Shown here piece after piece: positions 11,275 to 21,816 of a stretch of 64,000 nucleotides of DNA (positions are counted from its first letter, which is position 1; every line of letters begins with the position of its first letter). Where the stretch lies: assembly GCA_037367405.1 (NCBI GenBank), contig JAZKJV010009775.1, positions 186,001 to 250,000 of the forward strand, in the 5' to 3' direction. Source of the stretch: Ottelia alismoides. Lineage: Eukaryota; Streptophyta; Magnoliopsida; Alismatales; Hydrocharitaceae. The translations under genes were made by a program, and so were the position numbers. The notes under the pieces are model-generated. The model was given only the letters and a program-made list of their open reading frames with translations. It ran no database searches and had not been told where the DNA came from.

Positions 11275-12456
11275 TCTCTCTTCAGCCCAAGATTTTCAGT
11301 TTCACATCTGCCATGGAGAAGCATATCGGATAAGTTAGTTTTTGCATAATAGAGAAACCTAAGTCAGATCAAATGCATATGTGCTTCTGTCAAACCATGA
11401 TCTTAACACGCAAAGCATCCAACAAACAAATGGTAGATATTAACAGTTATAGCAATACGATTTTAGGAAGACCAAGCACAACTCCTATAGGATTTGCTGA
11501 ACGGGGGCCTTTTCAAGTTTCAGCAAGCATACATAGCATACATTCCCATTTCTTTTCAAAGATAAGCTTTTGAGAGATTCTCCATTACCATAAGCACTTG
11601 CACCCACACTACACTTTTTCTACCATGGGAAAAAAACATGCACTTCAGTATGTAGGACAGTAGCGTGCAAATCTTTGTAAATAATCTCGCAATCAAGACG
11701 TTGATAGATCATATGCAATCAAGAATAACTCGGGATTAGCAAACAACCCCATGTAATCCTATACTTGATTTATAATAGAAGAAAAATGGAAAAAATTCTA
11801 AAGAAACAAACACTAAATCATCAAAAATCTTATCTCCATCTGTTTCTGGAAAGGTAGCTACAGCAACAATAAGGCAATACTATTTAGGGGAAATTGCCTT
11901 TCATGGAGCTGCCAGCTGGACTTTGATGTGTTCTGACATCAGAGGGGATATATCAAGGGGAGCCTGTACCAGATGAAGAAATATGGCAGAGACGATGATT
12001 GCATACATATGGGTCCATCATATAAACCGCTATAAACGAATTTTACAATTGCAAAAAAAAATCCCTTAAATTACCAATATCGATGGATCCAAGTTTCTTG
12101 CTATAGATGGGTTTAGATAAGCAACTCATCAAACCGACCGGAGACAAAGGGAGACAACAGGTTGATCCATTCTAGACCCCATTTCAGAGAATATATATAT
12201 GGTAGTCCTGCTTTATCAAAGATCATCATAACTAAAAAGTAAAGCAAAATATGAACTTATAAGAAGAGGTTCAATGGCATGGATCTACATGTTGTGCTTT
12301 CTGATCCAATTGAGCTAAAATGTAAGACATCCAAGTAGCCATACTAACCCTTCCATCATTTCTGCATATACAGTCTAGTTAATATGAATAACACGAGTAT
12401 TCTCTCTTTAGTTAATATGAATAACACGAGTATTCTCTTTGTGACATTTTCCCATA
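11275..12456 (-). other. Probable 3' UTR and downstream region of the TCF25 gene
   Basis: Non-coding sequence directly downstream (minus strand) of the TCF25 stop codon. No canonical AATAAA signal stands out, and the transcript end cannot be placed. No transposon boundary is visible between the TRIM flank and the stop codon. A 33-bp tandem duplication is present at 12376-12440. Confidence 0.45.
12376..12440. repeat. 33-bp tandem duplication near the TCF25 stop codon
   Basis: Two adjacent copies beginning TAGTTAATATGAATAACACG (12376 and 12409) with period 33. They lie 17-81 bases downstream of the stop codon on the transcribed strand, so both would be in the 3' UTR. Confidence 0.85.
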
Positions 12457-12718
12457 TTAGTTATCATTTTCTGGATTTTCTCGACGGTCACCATCATTGG
12501 CAACATAATCGACCCACGGTAGAAGAGACTCTAGAAAAACAATAGTAGGGTTTCGTCCAACAACTTCTTGTACTTCTTGGGCTCTCGCAGGGTTGGCACG
12601 TCTTTCAACATCTGCAACTCCATTTGCCATGTGTTGACCAACCATAAACCGTCTCACCTCTTCAGGAGGAATTGAAGGGATGGTATCAGAAAAATCTGAA
12701 ATCAGCAGATGAGAATAC
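12457..12718 (-). CDS. TCF25/Rqc1-family protein, terminal coding exon
   Basis: This exon encodes the C-terminal 86 residues: YSHLLISDFSDTIPSIPPEE near the start, an acidic and Arg-rich middle, then VFLESLLPWVDY close to the end, the conserved C-terminal motif of plant TCF25 homologues. The acceptor is AATTGGCAG ending at 12719; the exon starts with a single G that completes the Glu codon left open by the upstream exon. Joining the two gives ERNEYSHLLISDF with no frame disruption, matching the family. The stop TAA is at 12457-12459. Family role: TCF25 (Nulp1) and yeast Rqc1 act with the ribosome quality control complex on stalled 60S subunits; a transcriptional role has also been proposed in animals. 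The upstream intron is 9.1 kb because two retroelements occupy it. Confidence 0.9.
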
Positions 12719-12896
12719 CTGCCAATTAAGAATGATATTAAATTTCCAAGAAAACTGGGATAATACACAAATTCAATATTATACTAAGCAGAAAAAAAAG
12801 CAAAAAAATAATGAATCAATGCAGACAGACGTAAAAAAGAAAGTGTATCAGTTTATAATGAAAGTTCAAACCTGCTATCAAAGCCCTCTGATACCA

Positions 12897-13043
12897 TGTT
12901 GAAGTCGAAAATACTTTGTTGTATTATTCCATAGAGCCCTAGGGTCTCTTATATAGAGAGAAAACCCTTGGGTAAATTACATAGACATACATGAGGTAAA
13001 TAAGAAATACGCAACGGTTTATAACATAACGTAAACCTATACA
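12897..13043 (-). repeat. 3' LTR of copia 1
   Basis: 147 bp, next to the polypurine tract at 13044-13059. On the outer side the minus-strand sequence continues TGGTATCAGAGGGC, which resembles a PBS although it lies outside the element. Confidence 0.92.
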
Positions 13044-13050
13044 CTCCCCC

Positions 13051-14019
13051 TCAAGATGGAGAATAGATATCAATCATGCTCAGGTTGGAAGAGCATCTCT
13101 GGAAAGGTCCTCTGAGCAGTGACTTGGTAAATATATCAGCAGTCTGGTCCTCTGAATTGACGTGTGAAGTGGAAATCAAGCCCTTCTGGATCATGTCTCT
13201 AGTGTAGTCACAATCCACCTCGATGTGCTTTGTTCTTTCATGAAAAGCTGGATTATTGGCAATGAACAATGCTGCCTGGTTGTCACATTGAAGCTGCATG
13301 GGTAAAGAGACATTTACATTCAAATCTTCCAAGACTGCTCGAACCCACATCATTTCTGTGCTTGCTTGTGCCATGGCTCTATATTCGGATTCAGCACTGG
13401 ATCTCGCCACAACAGTTTGTTTCTTGCTTTTCCAAGAAACCAAAGAGCTTCCTATAAAGATGGCAAATCTTGAAGTAGACTTATGATCCATTGGACACCC
13501 TGCATAGTCTGCGTCTGCACAAGCGCAAATGGACAGATCTGTGTCCTTTCTAAATAACAAACCTGTGCCTGGAGAAGACTTTAGGTATCTCAATATCATA
13601 TACAGTGCTTCCATATGAACTTGCCTAGGCTGCTCCATAAATTGACTCACCCGGTTTACTGCAAAAGCAATATCCGGTCGAGTTATGGTGATGTATAGAA
13701 GCTTACCCACCATCTCTCTGTATCTTCTTTTGTCCACCTCTTCGGTATCATTGTCGTATAGTCTCATACTTGGGTCCATAGGAGTGCTCGACGGTCTGCA
13801 TCCAACCACTCCTGTTTCAACTAGCAAGTCTGTGACATATTTTCTTTGGGTCATTACCATTCCTTGTGCATTTCTCGCAAACTCTATCCCCAGAAAATAT
13901 CGTATTGTACCTAGATCCTTCGTAATAAACTGGCTTCCCAAAAGAGATTTAGTCATCTCGATTCCCTGAGCATCATCTCCTGTAACCAGAATATCATCAA
14001 CATATACCATGACGACCAC
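13051..14019 (-). pseudogene. copia 1 RT C-terminus and RNase H
   Basis: 322 codons. It opens with MVYVDDILVTGDD, the copia RT catalytic block, then TTRPD-type RT C-terminus (ITITRPDIAFAVNRVSQFM). The RNase H domain follows with CADADYAGCP, KSTSRFA, ARSSAESEYRAMA and FHERTKHIEVD, and the segment ends SMIDIYSPS. It is in the same frame as the preceding segment (14083-15291) but separated by two stops (TGA and TAG) near 14082 and 14040. Part of one polyprotein that matured on virus-like particles; now not translatable as a whole. Confidence 0.9.
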
Positions 14020-14082
14020 TGTACCTCTGGGAGTCTTCTAGATAAACAAGGAATGGTCCGCATTCGATCTTTTGAACCCCTG

Positions 14083-15291
14083 TCATTCAATCAGCTGGGA
14101 AAGCTTCCGGAACCATGCCCGTGGACTTTGTTTAAGGCCATAGATTGCCTTATGAAGTCTACACACCATGTGAGTCTCCACCTCAGCAGTAAAACCCGGT
14201 GACTGCTGCATGTAGACTTCCTCCTTTAGATCACCATACAAGAATGCATTCTTGACATAAGGTTGGAAAATGGGCCAATCACGTACCACAACAACAGATA
14301 GGAGAATGCGAAGCGTCAAGTGCCGAGCCACTGGTGAAAATGTATCTAAATAGTCGACCCCATAGGTTTGGGTGAAGCCCCGTGCAACATGTCTGGCCTC
14401 GTACAGATCCAGACGTCTATCTGCATGATATTTAATTGTGAACACCCACTTGCTACTAACCACAGAAGCACCAGGAGGAATAGGAACTAGGGACCAAGTC
14501 CCTCGAGACTGTAAGGCACGCATCTCCTCCTCCATAGCTAAACGCCAGCTATCAATCTTCATGGCTTCTTGATAAGTCCCTGGGATCTCAACCGTCGAGA
14601 CTGCTGCTACAAACCTCTGGAAATCACTAGTAAGACGATGAAACGACACCTGAGACGCAAGAGGATAGGACGCACAATGCCTCTTCTGCTTCCTATGAGC
14701 AATAGGACGATCAAGATCATTATCCACTGTACTGACTGGCGGATCCTCCCCCTGAAGCAAAGATTCTTGCACAGGTACATTATCTAACACATCGTTAGTG
14801 ATAACATCGGAGCATACCTGAGGCGTGCTGGATGGTTGACGTGTAGCTTGAGTAGGCCCTGACCGCCTTGTGTAGAACTTAGGAAAAGGGGAAATGGGAG
14901 GATATGGAGGCGGTGGTGGTGGTGGTGGTGGTGTAGACTCAGATTGACCCAGATTTGGAGGTAGAGGAACATAGACATTATCATCCGGAGATGTGGAGGA
15001 AACCAACCTGTCACCTACAGGGGAGAAGTACATAACTGGCTTAAAAAATGTGACGTCAACACTAACATAGTACTTGTCGTTAATAGGGTCATAGCAGCGA
15101 TATCCTTTTTGTGTCCGAGAGTAACCCACAAATACGTACTTAACAACTCTAGGAGAGAGCTTGTCAAGTCCTGGAGACAAGCGGTGAACAAAGGCGATTG
15201 TTCCAAAGACACGAGGGGTAAGTGAAAACAAGTCCTTATCAGGAAAAAGAACAGAGATTGGAGCTTTTTCCTGAAGAACGGAAGAAGGCAT
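14083..15291 (-). pseudogene. copia 1 integrase C-terminus and RT N-terminus
   Basis: 402 codons. The start is integrase C-terminal sequence (VFGTIAFVHRLSPGLDKLSPR, KYVFVGYSRTQKGYRCYDP). A proline-rich linker follows, coded by a GGT trinucleotide run at 14910-14933. RT begins with MEEEMRALQSRGTWSLVP and continues WVFTIKYHADRR, VARGFTQTYGVDYLDTFSPV and IYGLKQSPRAWF. The frame differs from the upstream gag-integrase segment, so there is a frameshift near 15340-15440. It ends at a TGA followed within about 15 codons by a TAG. Confidence 0.9.
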
Positions 15292-15338
15292 ACGATTAAC
15301 CAGATAGCATGCTGTAAGTATAGCATCTCCCCAAAAAG

Positions 15339-16853
15339 CTAATGGTGCACAACTTTGAATAAGTAAGGTGCGAGCAATATCAAGAAAGTGCCGATGTTTC
15401 CTCTCTGCGACACCATTTTGTTGGGATGTGTACGCACATTAGAGGAAAGAAACTGAGCAAGAGTACGAGTGCAGAATTCCAATGCATTATTCGTGCGCAC
15501 ATATTTAACAGTAGACGAAAAATCATTCTGCACTTCATTTATAAGATTTTTGATAACAGTTCCAGCTTCAGATTTATTCCTAAGAAGAAAGGTCCAAGAG
15601 ACACGTGAGAAATCGTCAACCACAACAAGATAAAACTTGTGTCCCTGATGATCTGGAACACAACTAGGACCCCAAATATCTATATGAAATAACTCAAACG
15701 GGGAGCGACTGCTCCGACTCTGACGACCAGGGACGCTAGAACGATGATGCTTCCCTAACTGACAACCTTCACAACGAAATGACGAATTCGGAGAGATCTG
15801 TGGCAGGAGGTGACGCATCTTCTGGAGCGGAAGGTGACCAAAGCGAAGGTGCCATGTATACGGAGAAACGGATCCCTGAGAGTGAAGTGAGACACCAGCA
15901 TAGGAATTCCGTACGAGACGATAGAGGCCGTTAAGCTCAGAACCACAGCCAATCACCCTGCCCGTTAGTATGTCCTGAAAAATGACAGAAGATGGGTCAA
16001 ATATAGCACGACAGTGCAAATCTTTTGTAATCTGACTAATTGATAATAAATTCATGGAGAACTCAGGTGCATGTAAAACATTCTGTAAGTGCATGGAGGG
16101 TGATAATGAAGTCTCCCCCTGACCCACAATAGGGGAATGAGTGCCATCAGCTATGAGCACGGAACGACCAGACTGAATATCCGTGTAGGACTGTAGTATA
16201 TTTCTGTCACGACAGAGATGATGGGTGGCTCCAGAGTCGACAATACAACCTGATAGATCGTGGTTATGACGAAAGGCAGAAGTACTACATGATGTACTGG
16301 CAGTAGCAGAGGTACTAGCTGACGCAGAAGCCGCAACATCAGATGTATCAGCAGCATCTGACGATGACTGTGGCATAATATCACGAAGCCATGCTACAAG
16401 CTCCTCGAACCTGTGATCTGGAGTAGATGTTGACGGAACCTGAACATGATCAGCTACACGTGCCGAAGGAGGAAATCCATGCTTGGAATAGCATGTATCC
16501 TCTGAATGACCAGTGCAACGAAAGAATGAGCACGTTGAACGCATACGACCTCCTCGGCCACGTGCGCTACCTCCACGGCCACGAAATGAAGAGGAACTAC
16601 CTCGTCCTCTGGAAACCGCCATTGCAGAAGGAGGTGGAGTAGCTGTGCTGGAGGGAACAGAGATACGACTGAGCCTCCTGTATACTTCCTCCATCGGAGG
16701 AATAGTGGCATCAGCGAGGATCTGAGAGCGGGCCGCCTCGTACTTCGGATCAAGAGCAGCAAGTAATACGCCTACCATAGTGGCATTACGAAACGTCTTC
16801 TGCTGCTCTGGGGTGGCTGTAAGTGGGATGGTGCTATACAATTTCTTGAACAT
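15339..16853 (-). pseudogene. copia 1 gag C-terminus, protease and integrase N-terminus
   Basis: 504 codons. In order: gag C-terminal half, Arg/Gly-rich stretch, a zinc knuckle reading CSFFRCTGHSEDTC whose second cysteine is replaced by phenylalanine, the protease motif IVDSGATHHLC, then the integrase zinc-binding domain (WHLRFGHLPLQK.., CEGCQLGKHHRSS) and catalytic start FHIDIWGPS and DDFSR. The last 30 or so codons leave the integrase frame because of an indel. It follows gag segment 16896-17267 in the same frame, separated by one stop. Confidence 0.9.
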
Positions 16854-16895
16854 CCCTCGTAGGGACGTGTACAGAGAGTGAAGAGGCCGTCCATT

Positions 16896-17267
16896 TTACT
16901 TCATGGTAAAAATATCATGCTGCAACTGCAGCATCTTAGTCTCGTTCCGCACTCGAGAATATGTAGTAGCCAAAATATCCCACATCGCCTTGGCGGTGGG
17001 TTGATGGAGGACGTCATTGGCAATCTCCATCGTGAGTGTCCCTGACAGCCAGACCTTGGCATATACATCATCAGCCTCCCATGAGGCATATATCCCCGTC
17101 TTCTCTGTCGGCTCATCTTCGGTAAGGATGTGCTTCTTACCACATGACTTCATAAGACTCAGGAACTGCATAGCCCAGAGTTCGTAGTTCGTCCCGTCCA
17201 TTTTGACTATTGATGCCGAACCTTTAAAGGCACCTATGGAGGGCATATCAACCTTTTGATTTGACAT
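16896..17267 (-). pseudogene. copia 1 gag N-terminus
   Basis: 123 codons starting MSNQKVDMPSIGAFKG, then KMDGTNYELWAMQF and WEADDVYAKVWLSGT, the plant copia gag (UBN2-like) pattern. The ATG is about 380 bases inside the 5' LTR. The same start context is found in the copia element at 29-34 kb. It stops at a TAA in place of an expected sense codon (the sequence continues NGRPLHSLYTSLRGMF in frame), so gag is truncated. Confidence 0.88.
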
Positions 17268-17559
17268 GTTGCCGGAGAAGAAGACGTTGGGATGATAGAC
17301 AAAGGAGCGTTTGTCTATAAAGACTGGAGTGGATTCAAGTGCATATGTAGACTTTATGCACTTGAACCCATAGATGAAGAAGTGCCGACCGACGAGGAAG
17401 AGGAGCCCGAGGGAGGGCTACAGCAGCCCCGGCAGGAGAGGGCTGTTGGCGGCAGGGGGCCGCGGCTGGAGGAGAGGACGGCCGGGGGGGGAGGGGGGGT
17501 AGCTGTTGGCGGCGGGGGCTGGAGAAGAGGGTGGCGGCGGGGACCTCGGCTGGCGGCGG

Positions 17560-17649
17560 CGGGTTGAAGAGAGGAGGTGGGCGGCGGGGGGGGGGGGGGG
17601 GGGGGTGGAGGGAAGAAAACCCTAGATTAGGGTTTTGGCTCTGATACCA
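17560..17649 (-). other. copia 1 leader with poly-G tract and PBS
   Basis: The 5' leader between the LTR and gag has a run of about 22 consecutive G on the plus strand near 17585-17606, and purine-rich GGCGG blocks from 17440. The PBS TGGTATCAGAGCC (minus strand) is at 17649 down to 17637. The G run is prone to length error in sequencing. Confidence 0.75.
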
Positions 17650-17796
17650 TGTTGAATTCGAAAATACTCTGTTGTATTATTCCATAGAGCCCTAGGGTCT
17701 CTTATATAGAGAGAAAACCCTTGGGTAAATTACATAGACATACATGAGGTAAATAAGAAATACGCAACGGTTCATAAGATATCGTAAACCTCTACA
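17650..17796 (-). repeat. 5' LTR of copia 1 with TATA box
   Basis: 147 bp. On the minus strand a TATA element CTATATAAG lies at 17709 down to 17701, flanked by short inverted CTCT/AGAG arms, the likely LTR promoter. If active it would read in the same direction as the host gene, inside its intron. Confidence 0.85.
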
Positions 17797-18630
17797 ATAC
17801 TGTTGCATTATATCAGAGATCTAAAATTTTTATCAATCCGGTGACTTTACATTTTTAATACCCCAATACCTCTAGATTTTATCTGTTTGAATACGTTTGC
17901 AGTTTCAAGCTTTACATGAATGACAGATGTTTGGTTTCTCTTCATACAGCCCAAATGATACGAAGCACAAGTTAGCTATTTTCCACCTTGAGAAATTCAG
18001 GTAGTTTCTCGCCCCCTTTCCACACAGGCAAGAAACTTGAATTAGGCATCATAATGGTTCAATATGTTTCCAATTTGTCTTATTGCTAGAAAAATCAGTG
18101 CTACCTGATATCATAAACTCGTGCATCATGCTTGTAAAGCTATATGATTTTCAGGATGTTAATTATAAATAACAATAATTACAAATTAAGTGATATTTTT
18201 AAAAAGCATACTCATACAATAGAGCCATTTGTTTCAATGACTCGAGATACCAGCACAGTTTATATAGTTGATATATTTTAATAGCAATGCTATAAACAAT
18301 CAGATAGCAGACTAGTGTAAGAAAGAACAAAATAGATACAACAAACCAGCAATTATCTTAATCTAGAAGTGCAGTTTTCTAATAGATATCCAAGTAGAAT
18401 GAACATGATATTCCACAGGGCATCATTAAAAGCTGTCATTAATCTAAGCAGTTCCAACTCATTGCAGTCTTCTACTGGCAAGGATACACGAAGGCATTAA
18501 TATTCGGAAAGCCTGCAAGTAAAACAATGTCATCACCACAGCATTTGTTTGATTTGCCCGTTCATATTTATGGGTTGAAATTCATAAGATTATGCTAGAG
18601 AAACAACAACAACAAAGCCTTTTCCCACAA

Positions 18631-19041
18631 TTAAGTACGGTCGGCTACATGGATTCTTCGCCTCCATTCAGATCTATCTTGGGTCAATCCCGGGCTTATA
18701 TCCACAAAACAAAGATCCCTTCGTATGGTCTCTTTCCAACACTTCTTGGACCGTCCCCGCCCTCTCTTAGCCGGCTCAACATCCCACCACTCGCATCTCC
18801 TAACTGGTGCATCAGCTGATCTTATTTGCAAATAACCAAACCATCTTAAGCGGTTTTCTCGCATCTTATCCTCGATCGGAGCAACACCAACTTTCTTTCT
18901 GATTGCATCATTCCGAATCCGATCTTTACGTGTGTGTCCACACATCCACCTTAGCATTTTCATTTCTGCTACAACCATTCTCTGCACATGTCTATGGTTC
19001 ACAGGCCAACATTCAGATCCATAGAGCATAGTAGGTCTCAC
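18631..19041 (-). pseudogene. RTE LINE C-terminal domain
   Basis: 136 codons with YGSECWPVNHRHVQRMVVAE, MKMLRWMCGHTRKDRIRN and RENRLRWFGYLQIR, the hallmark C-terminus of plant RTE elements. It is followed by the short 3' UTR and TTG tail. The same region of a second RTE copy is at 39010-39686. Confidence 0.9.
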
Positions 19042-19107
19042 GGCTGCTTTGTAAAACCTTCCTTTAATTTTTAAAGGAATTTTCTTATCACAGAGAACAG
19101 CAGAGGC

Positions 19108-19566
19108 TCATCTCCACTTTAGCCAACCTGCATTTATTCTATTAGTAACATCTCCATCAATTTCCCCATCATGTTGCAAAATAGATCCCAGATATCTAAA
19201 AGATTCTCTCTTCTGAATGTTATCATCACCAATCTTCACCTCAGTTCCTTCACTATTGCTTCCATCAAAGGTGCACTCCATATATTCTGTCTTAGACCTA
19301 CTTATATGAAATCCTTTACTCTCCAACTCATGTCTCCAGACCTCAAACTTCTCATTTACTCCATCTCTAGTCTCGTCAATCAACACAATATCATCAGCAA
19401 ATAACATACACCAAGGTAACTCATCCTGAATGTAACTTGTCAACTCGTCCATAATCAAAGTAAAAAGAAATGAACTCAAAGCTGAACCTTGATGTAAACC
19501 AATGTTGTCAAAATAGCCAGTTTTCCCAGACGGGGTCCTTACACAAGATAAAGCCCTATCATACAT
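19108..19566 (-). pseudogene. RTE LINE RT palm and thumb
   Basis: 152 codons, including QGSALSSFLFTLIMDEL and the catalytic FADDIVLID, then HELESKGFHISRSKTEYM and RYLGSILQHDG. The catalytic residues are intact. A TGA ends the segment; the same frame resumes at 19041. Confidence 0.9.
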
Positions 19567-19571
19567 GTCCT

Positions 19572-19940
19572 TTATGAGTTAATGTATAGGACAGGCACTT
19601 GTCTCTTCTCCAAAACTCTCCACAATATCTCTCGTGGGACAGAATCATAAGCCTTCTCCAAATCAATAAAGATCATATGGAGGTTCTTCCTTTTAGCTCT
19701 ATAGATCTCCATTGTTCTCCTCAGCAAATGGATGGCTTCAATAGTTGAGCGACCTGGCATGAATCCGAATTGGTTTTCTTTGACGTTGGAAATTTGCCTC
19801 AACCTTCTCTCGATCACACGCTCCCAAATTTTCATAGTGTGACTCATCAACTTGATACCTCTATAATTTGAACAATTTTGAATGTTTCCTTTATTCTTAT
19901 AAAGAGGCACCACGATACTCCTCCTCCGATCTCCAGGCAT
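19572..19940 (-). pseudogene. RTE LINE RT fingers and palm
   Basis: 122 codons. Blocks visible are SIVVPLYKNKGNIQNCSNYR, RLRQISNVKENQFGFMPGRS and MIFIDLEKAYDSVPRE, which are RT blocks 1-3 with the first catalytic Asp in DLEKAYD. It ends with a frameshift near 19570. Confidence 0.9.
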
Positions 19941-19979
19941 TTTCTTGCTTCGCCAAATAACATTAAATAGATTCGTAAG

Positions 19980-20852
19980 TTAAGTCAAACCGCGCTCACC
20001 TAAAACTTTCCATACTTCTACAGGGATGTCGTCCGGTCCTACACCTTTCCCTGGTCTCATAACCTTCAAAGCCTCCTCTACTTCCTTTCTTTGTATCCGT
20101 CTATAGCTTGAACGATTCAAGTAACTTTCACTACTAGCTAGATCATCCAAAGTGATCTCTCTATTTCCTTCCCCAATGAAAAGTTTATGGAAGTACTGCT
20201 CCCATCTAGTCTCTATATCCTTCTGAGTAACAAGCACGTGACCTTCCTTGTCCTTAATGCATCTCACTAGAGAAAGGTCTTTGGTCTTTCTTTCTCTTGC
20301 TTTGGCCAATCTGAATATATCATTCTGACCCTCCTTAGAGTTGAGATTTTTATACAAAACATCATAAGCTTTCGACTTAGCCTCGCTTATAGCCTTATTT
20401 GCTTTCTTCTTTGCTATTTTGTAGTTTGTGACAGTTTCCTCCGTTCTATCCTTAGACAAAGCTTTAAAGCATGCTCTTTTATTTTTTAGCTTCTCTTGCA
20501 CCCCTTCACTCCACCACCAAGCCTCCTTTTGACCTGGAGCTCCACCCTTTGACTCGCCTAACACATCTTTGCCTACCTCCCACATCTCGTTTGCACTTCC
20601 ACTACAATCCCAAGATAAATCTTCTAAAACCTTCTCCCTGAAGCTCGATTGCTTCAGTGGAAGATTCCACCATCTAGTTCTAGTGATCTTAGGAACCCTC
20701 ATTTTCTTTACCAGCCCTTTTATATGTATATCCAAGACTAACAAGCGATGTTGGGTTGTCAAACTCTCTCCTGGGATTACTTTGCAGTCTTTACAACACA
20801 ACCGATCTCTTCTCCTCAACGCAAAGTAATCTATGTGTTCTCGTTGGCCCAC
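19980..20852 (-). pseudogene. RTE LINE linker and RT N-terminal region
   Basis: Begins in the shifted frame with IDYFALRRRDR, the end of the endonuclease domain, then a Lys/Glu-rich linker (WWWSEGVQEKLKNKRACFKALSK) and the start of RT with MRPGKGVGPDDIPVEVWKVLG, the first RT block of non-LTR elements. It ends at a TAA; the next segment (19572-19940) is in the same frame. Confidence 0.88.
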
Positions 20853-21666
20853 TCTTATAAGTAATTAAATGCTCCTCCCTCTTCTTGAAGAGAGTGTTTG
20901 CTATGAAAAGATCATATGCTGTTACAAAATCCAGGATGACTTTTCCCTCTTCATTTCTATCCCTAAAACTGTGTCCTCCATGAACACTAGCATACCCTGA
21001 AGCATCTTTTCCCACATGTCCATTAAGATCTCCACCTATGCAAATCATCTCTCTTTGTGGGATTCCTTGTAAAATCTTATCTAGATCCTCCCAAAAAGCT
21101 TGTTTAGTCCTTTCATCTAAACCAATTTGCGGTGCATAAACTGAGATTATATTCAGAATTTCTTCTTCAAGAATAAATTTTAGCAAAATAATCCGATCCT
21201 CGAATCTTTGCACCTCAACCAGACAATCCTTCAAATCCTTATGAACAACCACTCCAACACCATTTTTACCCTTATCTTTACCTGAATACCAAAGTTTAAA
21301 GCATGTCTTCTCGATCTCCCTTGCTTTCTCTCCAACCCATTTAGTCTCTTGAAGACATAGTATATGAATCTTCCTTCTTTCCATCGTATCCACTATCTCC
21401 ATCGATTTTCCAGTCAAAGTGTCAATATTCCAACTACCAATCCGCAACTTCCGTTGCAATCTCTTTTGGACTAACTTCTTTACTCGCATGCGTCTATTAT
21501 GCGAGAACCCTTGTAAATTTTGGACTGCATCCGGGCGGTGATGCAGCGGAACTAGCTTAATTACCCGCATGCGTTCCTCATGCGAGAACCCTTGCAAATT
21601 TTGAACTACATCCAGACCATGATTTAGCGGTCCTTGCCAATTTTTCATTGCATTCGGGCGATGCAA
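20791..21666 (-). pseudogene. RTE LINE N-terminus and APE-type endonuclease
   Basis: 291 codons. The first 60 contain two copies of a unit of about 27 residues (DVVQNLQGFSHEERMRVIKL and DAVQNLQGFSHNRRMRVKKL) unlike the usual RTE start. The endonuclease follows: IGSWNIDTLTGK, LCLQETKWVG, GVGVVVHKDL, ISVYAPQIG, ICIGGDLNGHVG, which are the AP-endonuclease motifs needed for target-primed nicking. The frame is lost near 20850 by a one-base deletion just before IDYFALRR, which continues in the next segment. Confidence 0.9.
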
Positions 21667-21816
21667 CGTGTCGCAAGTAGGGCAAGATTATGCTAAAGAA
21701 CGAAAGTAAAATAAAAATCATAAAAAGAGAAAGCACAAAGCACGGAACCATAATAAAAGATGCATACATTCAGCAAAAGCCAAAAGAGAGAATTTGATGA
21801 GCTATTATTTACATAC

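Larger units (their letters stand above)
12897..17796 (-). mobile_element. Ty1/copia LTR retrotransposon inside the TCF25 intron (copia 1)
   Basis: LTRs of 147 bp at 12897-13043 and 17650-17796 start TGTTGAA and end TACA (plus reading). The PBS on the minus strand is TGGTATCAGAGCC beside the right LTR. The PPT CCATCTTGAGGGGGAG adjoins the left LTR. The internal region runs gag, protease, integrase, RT, RNase H, the copia order. Three in-frame stops and one frameshift inactivate it. The LTRs differ at only about seven positions, mostly near their ends. No perfect TSD is seen: the left flank is TACCA, preceded by CTCTGA, and the right flank is ATACT. Confidence 0.93.
18598..21683 (-). mobile_element. 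Full-length RTE-clade LINE with 12-bp TSD
   Basis: Flanked by AAGATTATGCTA on both sides (18586-18597 and 21684-21695), a perfect 12-bp TSD. The element is 3086 bp, about full length for a plant RTE. It has one endonuclease-RT reading frame, no separate ORF1, and a 3' tail of TTG repeats (minus strand GTTGTTGTTGTT near 18600-18613) instead of poly-A, all features of the RTE clade. The frame has two single-base indels (near 20850 and 19570) and two stops (19980 and 19108), so it is inactive. It inserted in the TCF25 intron in the sense direction. Confidence 0.93.
12719..21816 (-). other. 9.1-kb intron of the TCF25 gene holding two retroelements
   Basis: The donor GTATGT (21816-21811 on the minus strand) and the acceptor GGCAG (ending 12719) join phase-compatible exons. 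The intron contains the RTE LINE (18598-21683) and the copia element (12897-17796), both on the minus strand like the gene. Without them the intron is about 1.1 kb. Residual intron sequence at 12719-12896, 17797-18585 and 21696-21816 is AT-rich and shows nothing else recognisable. Confidence 0.88.

Noticed and set aside
18592..18819. Plus-strand frame at the RTE 3' end
   Set aside because: Antisense of the conserved RTE C-terminal domain.
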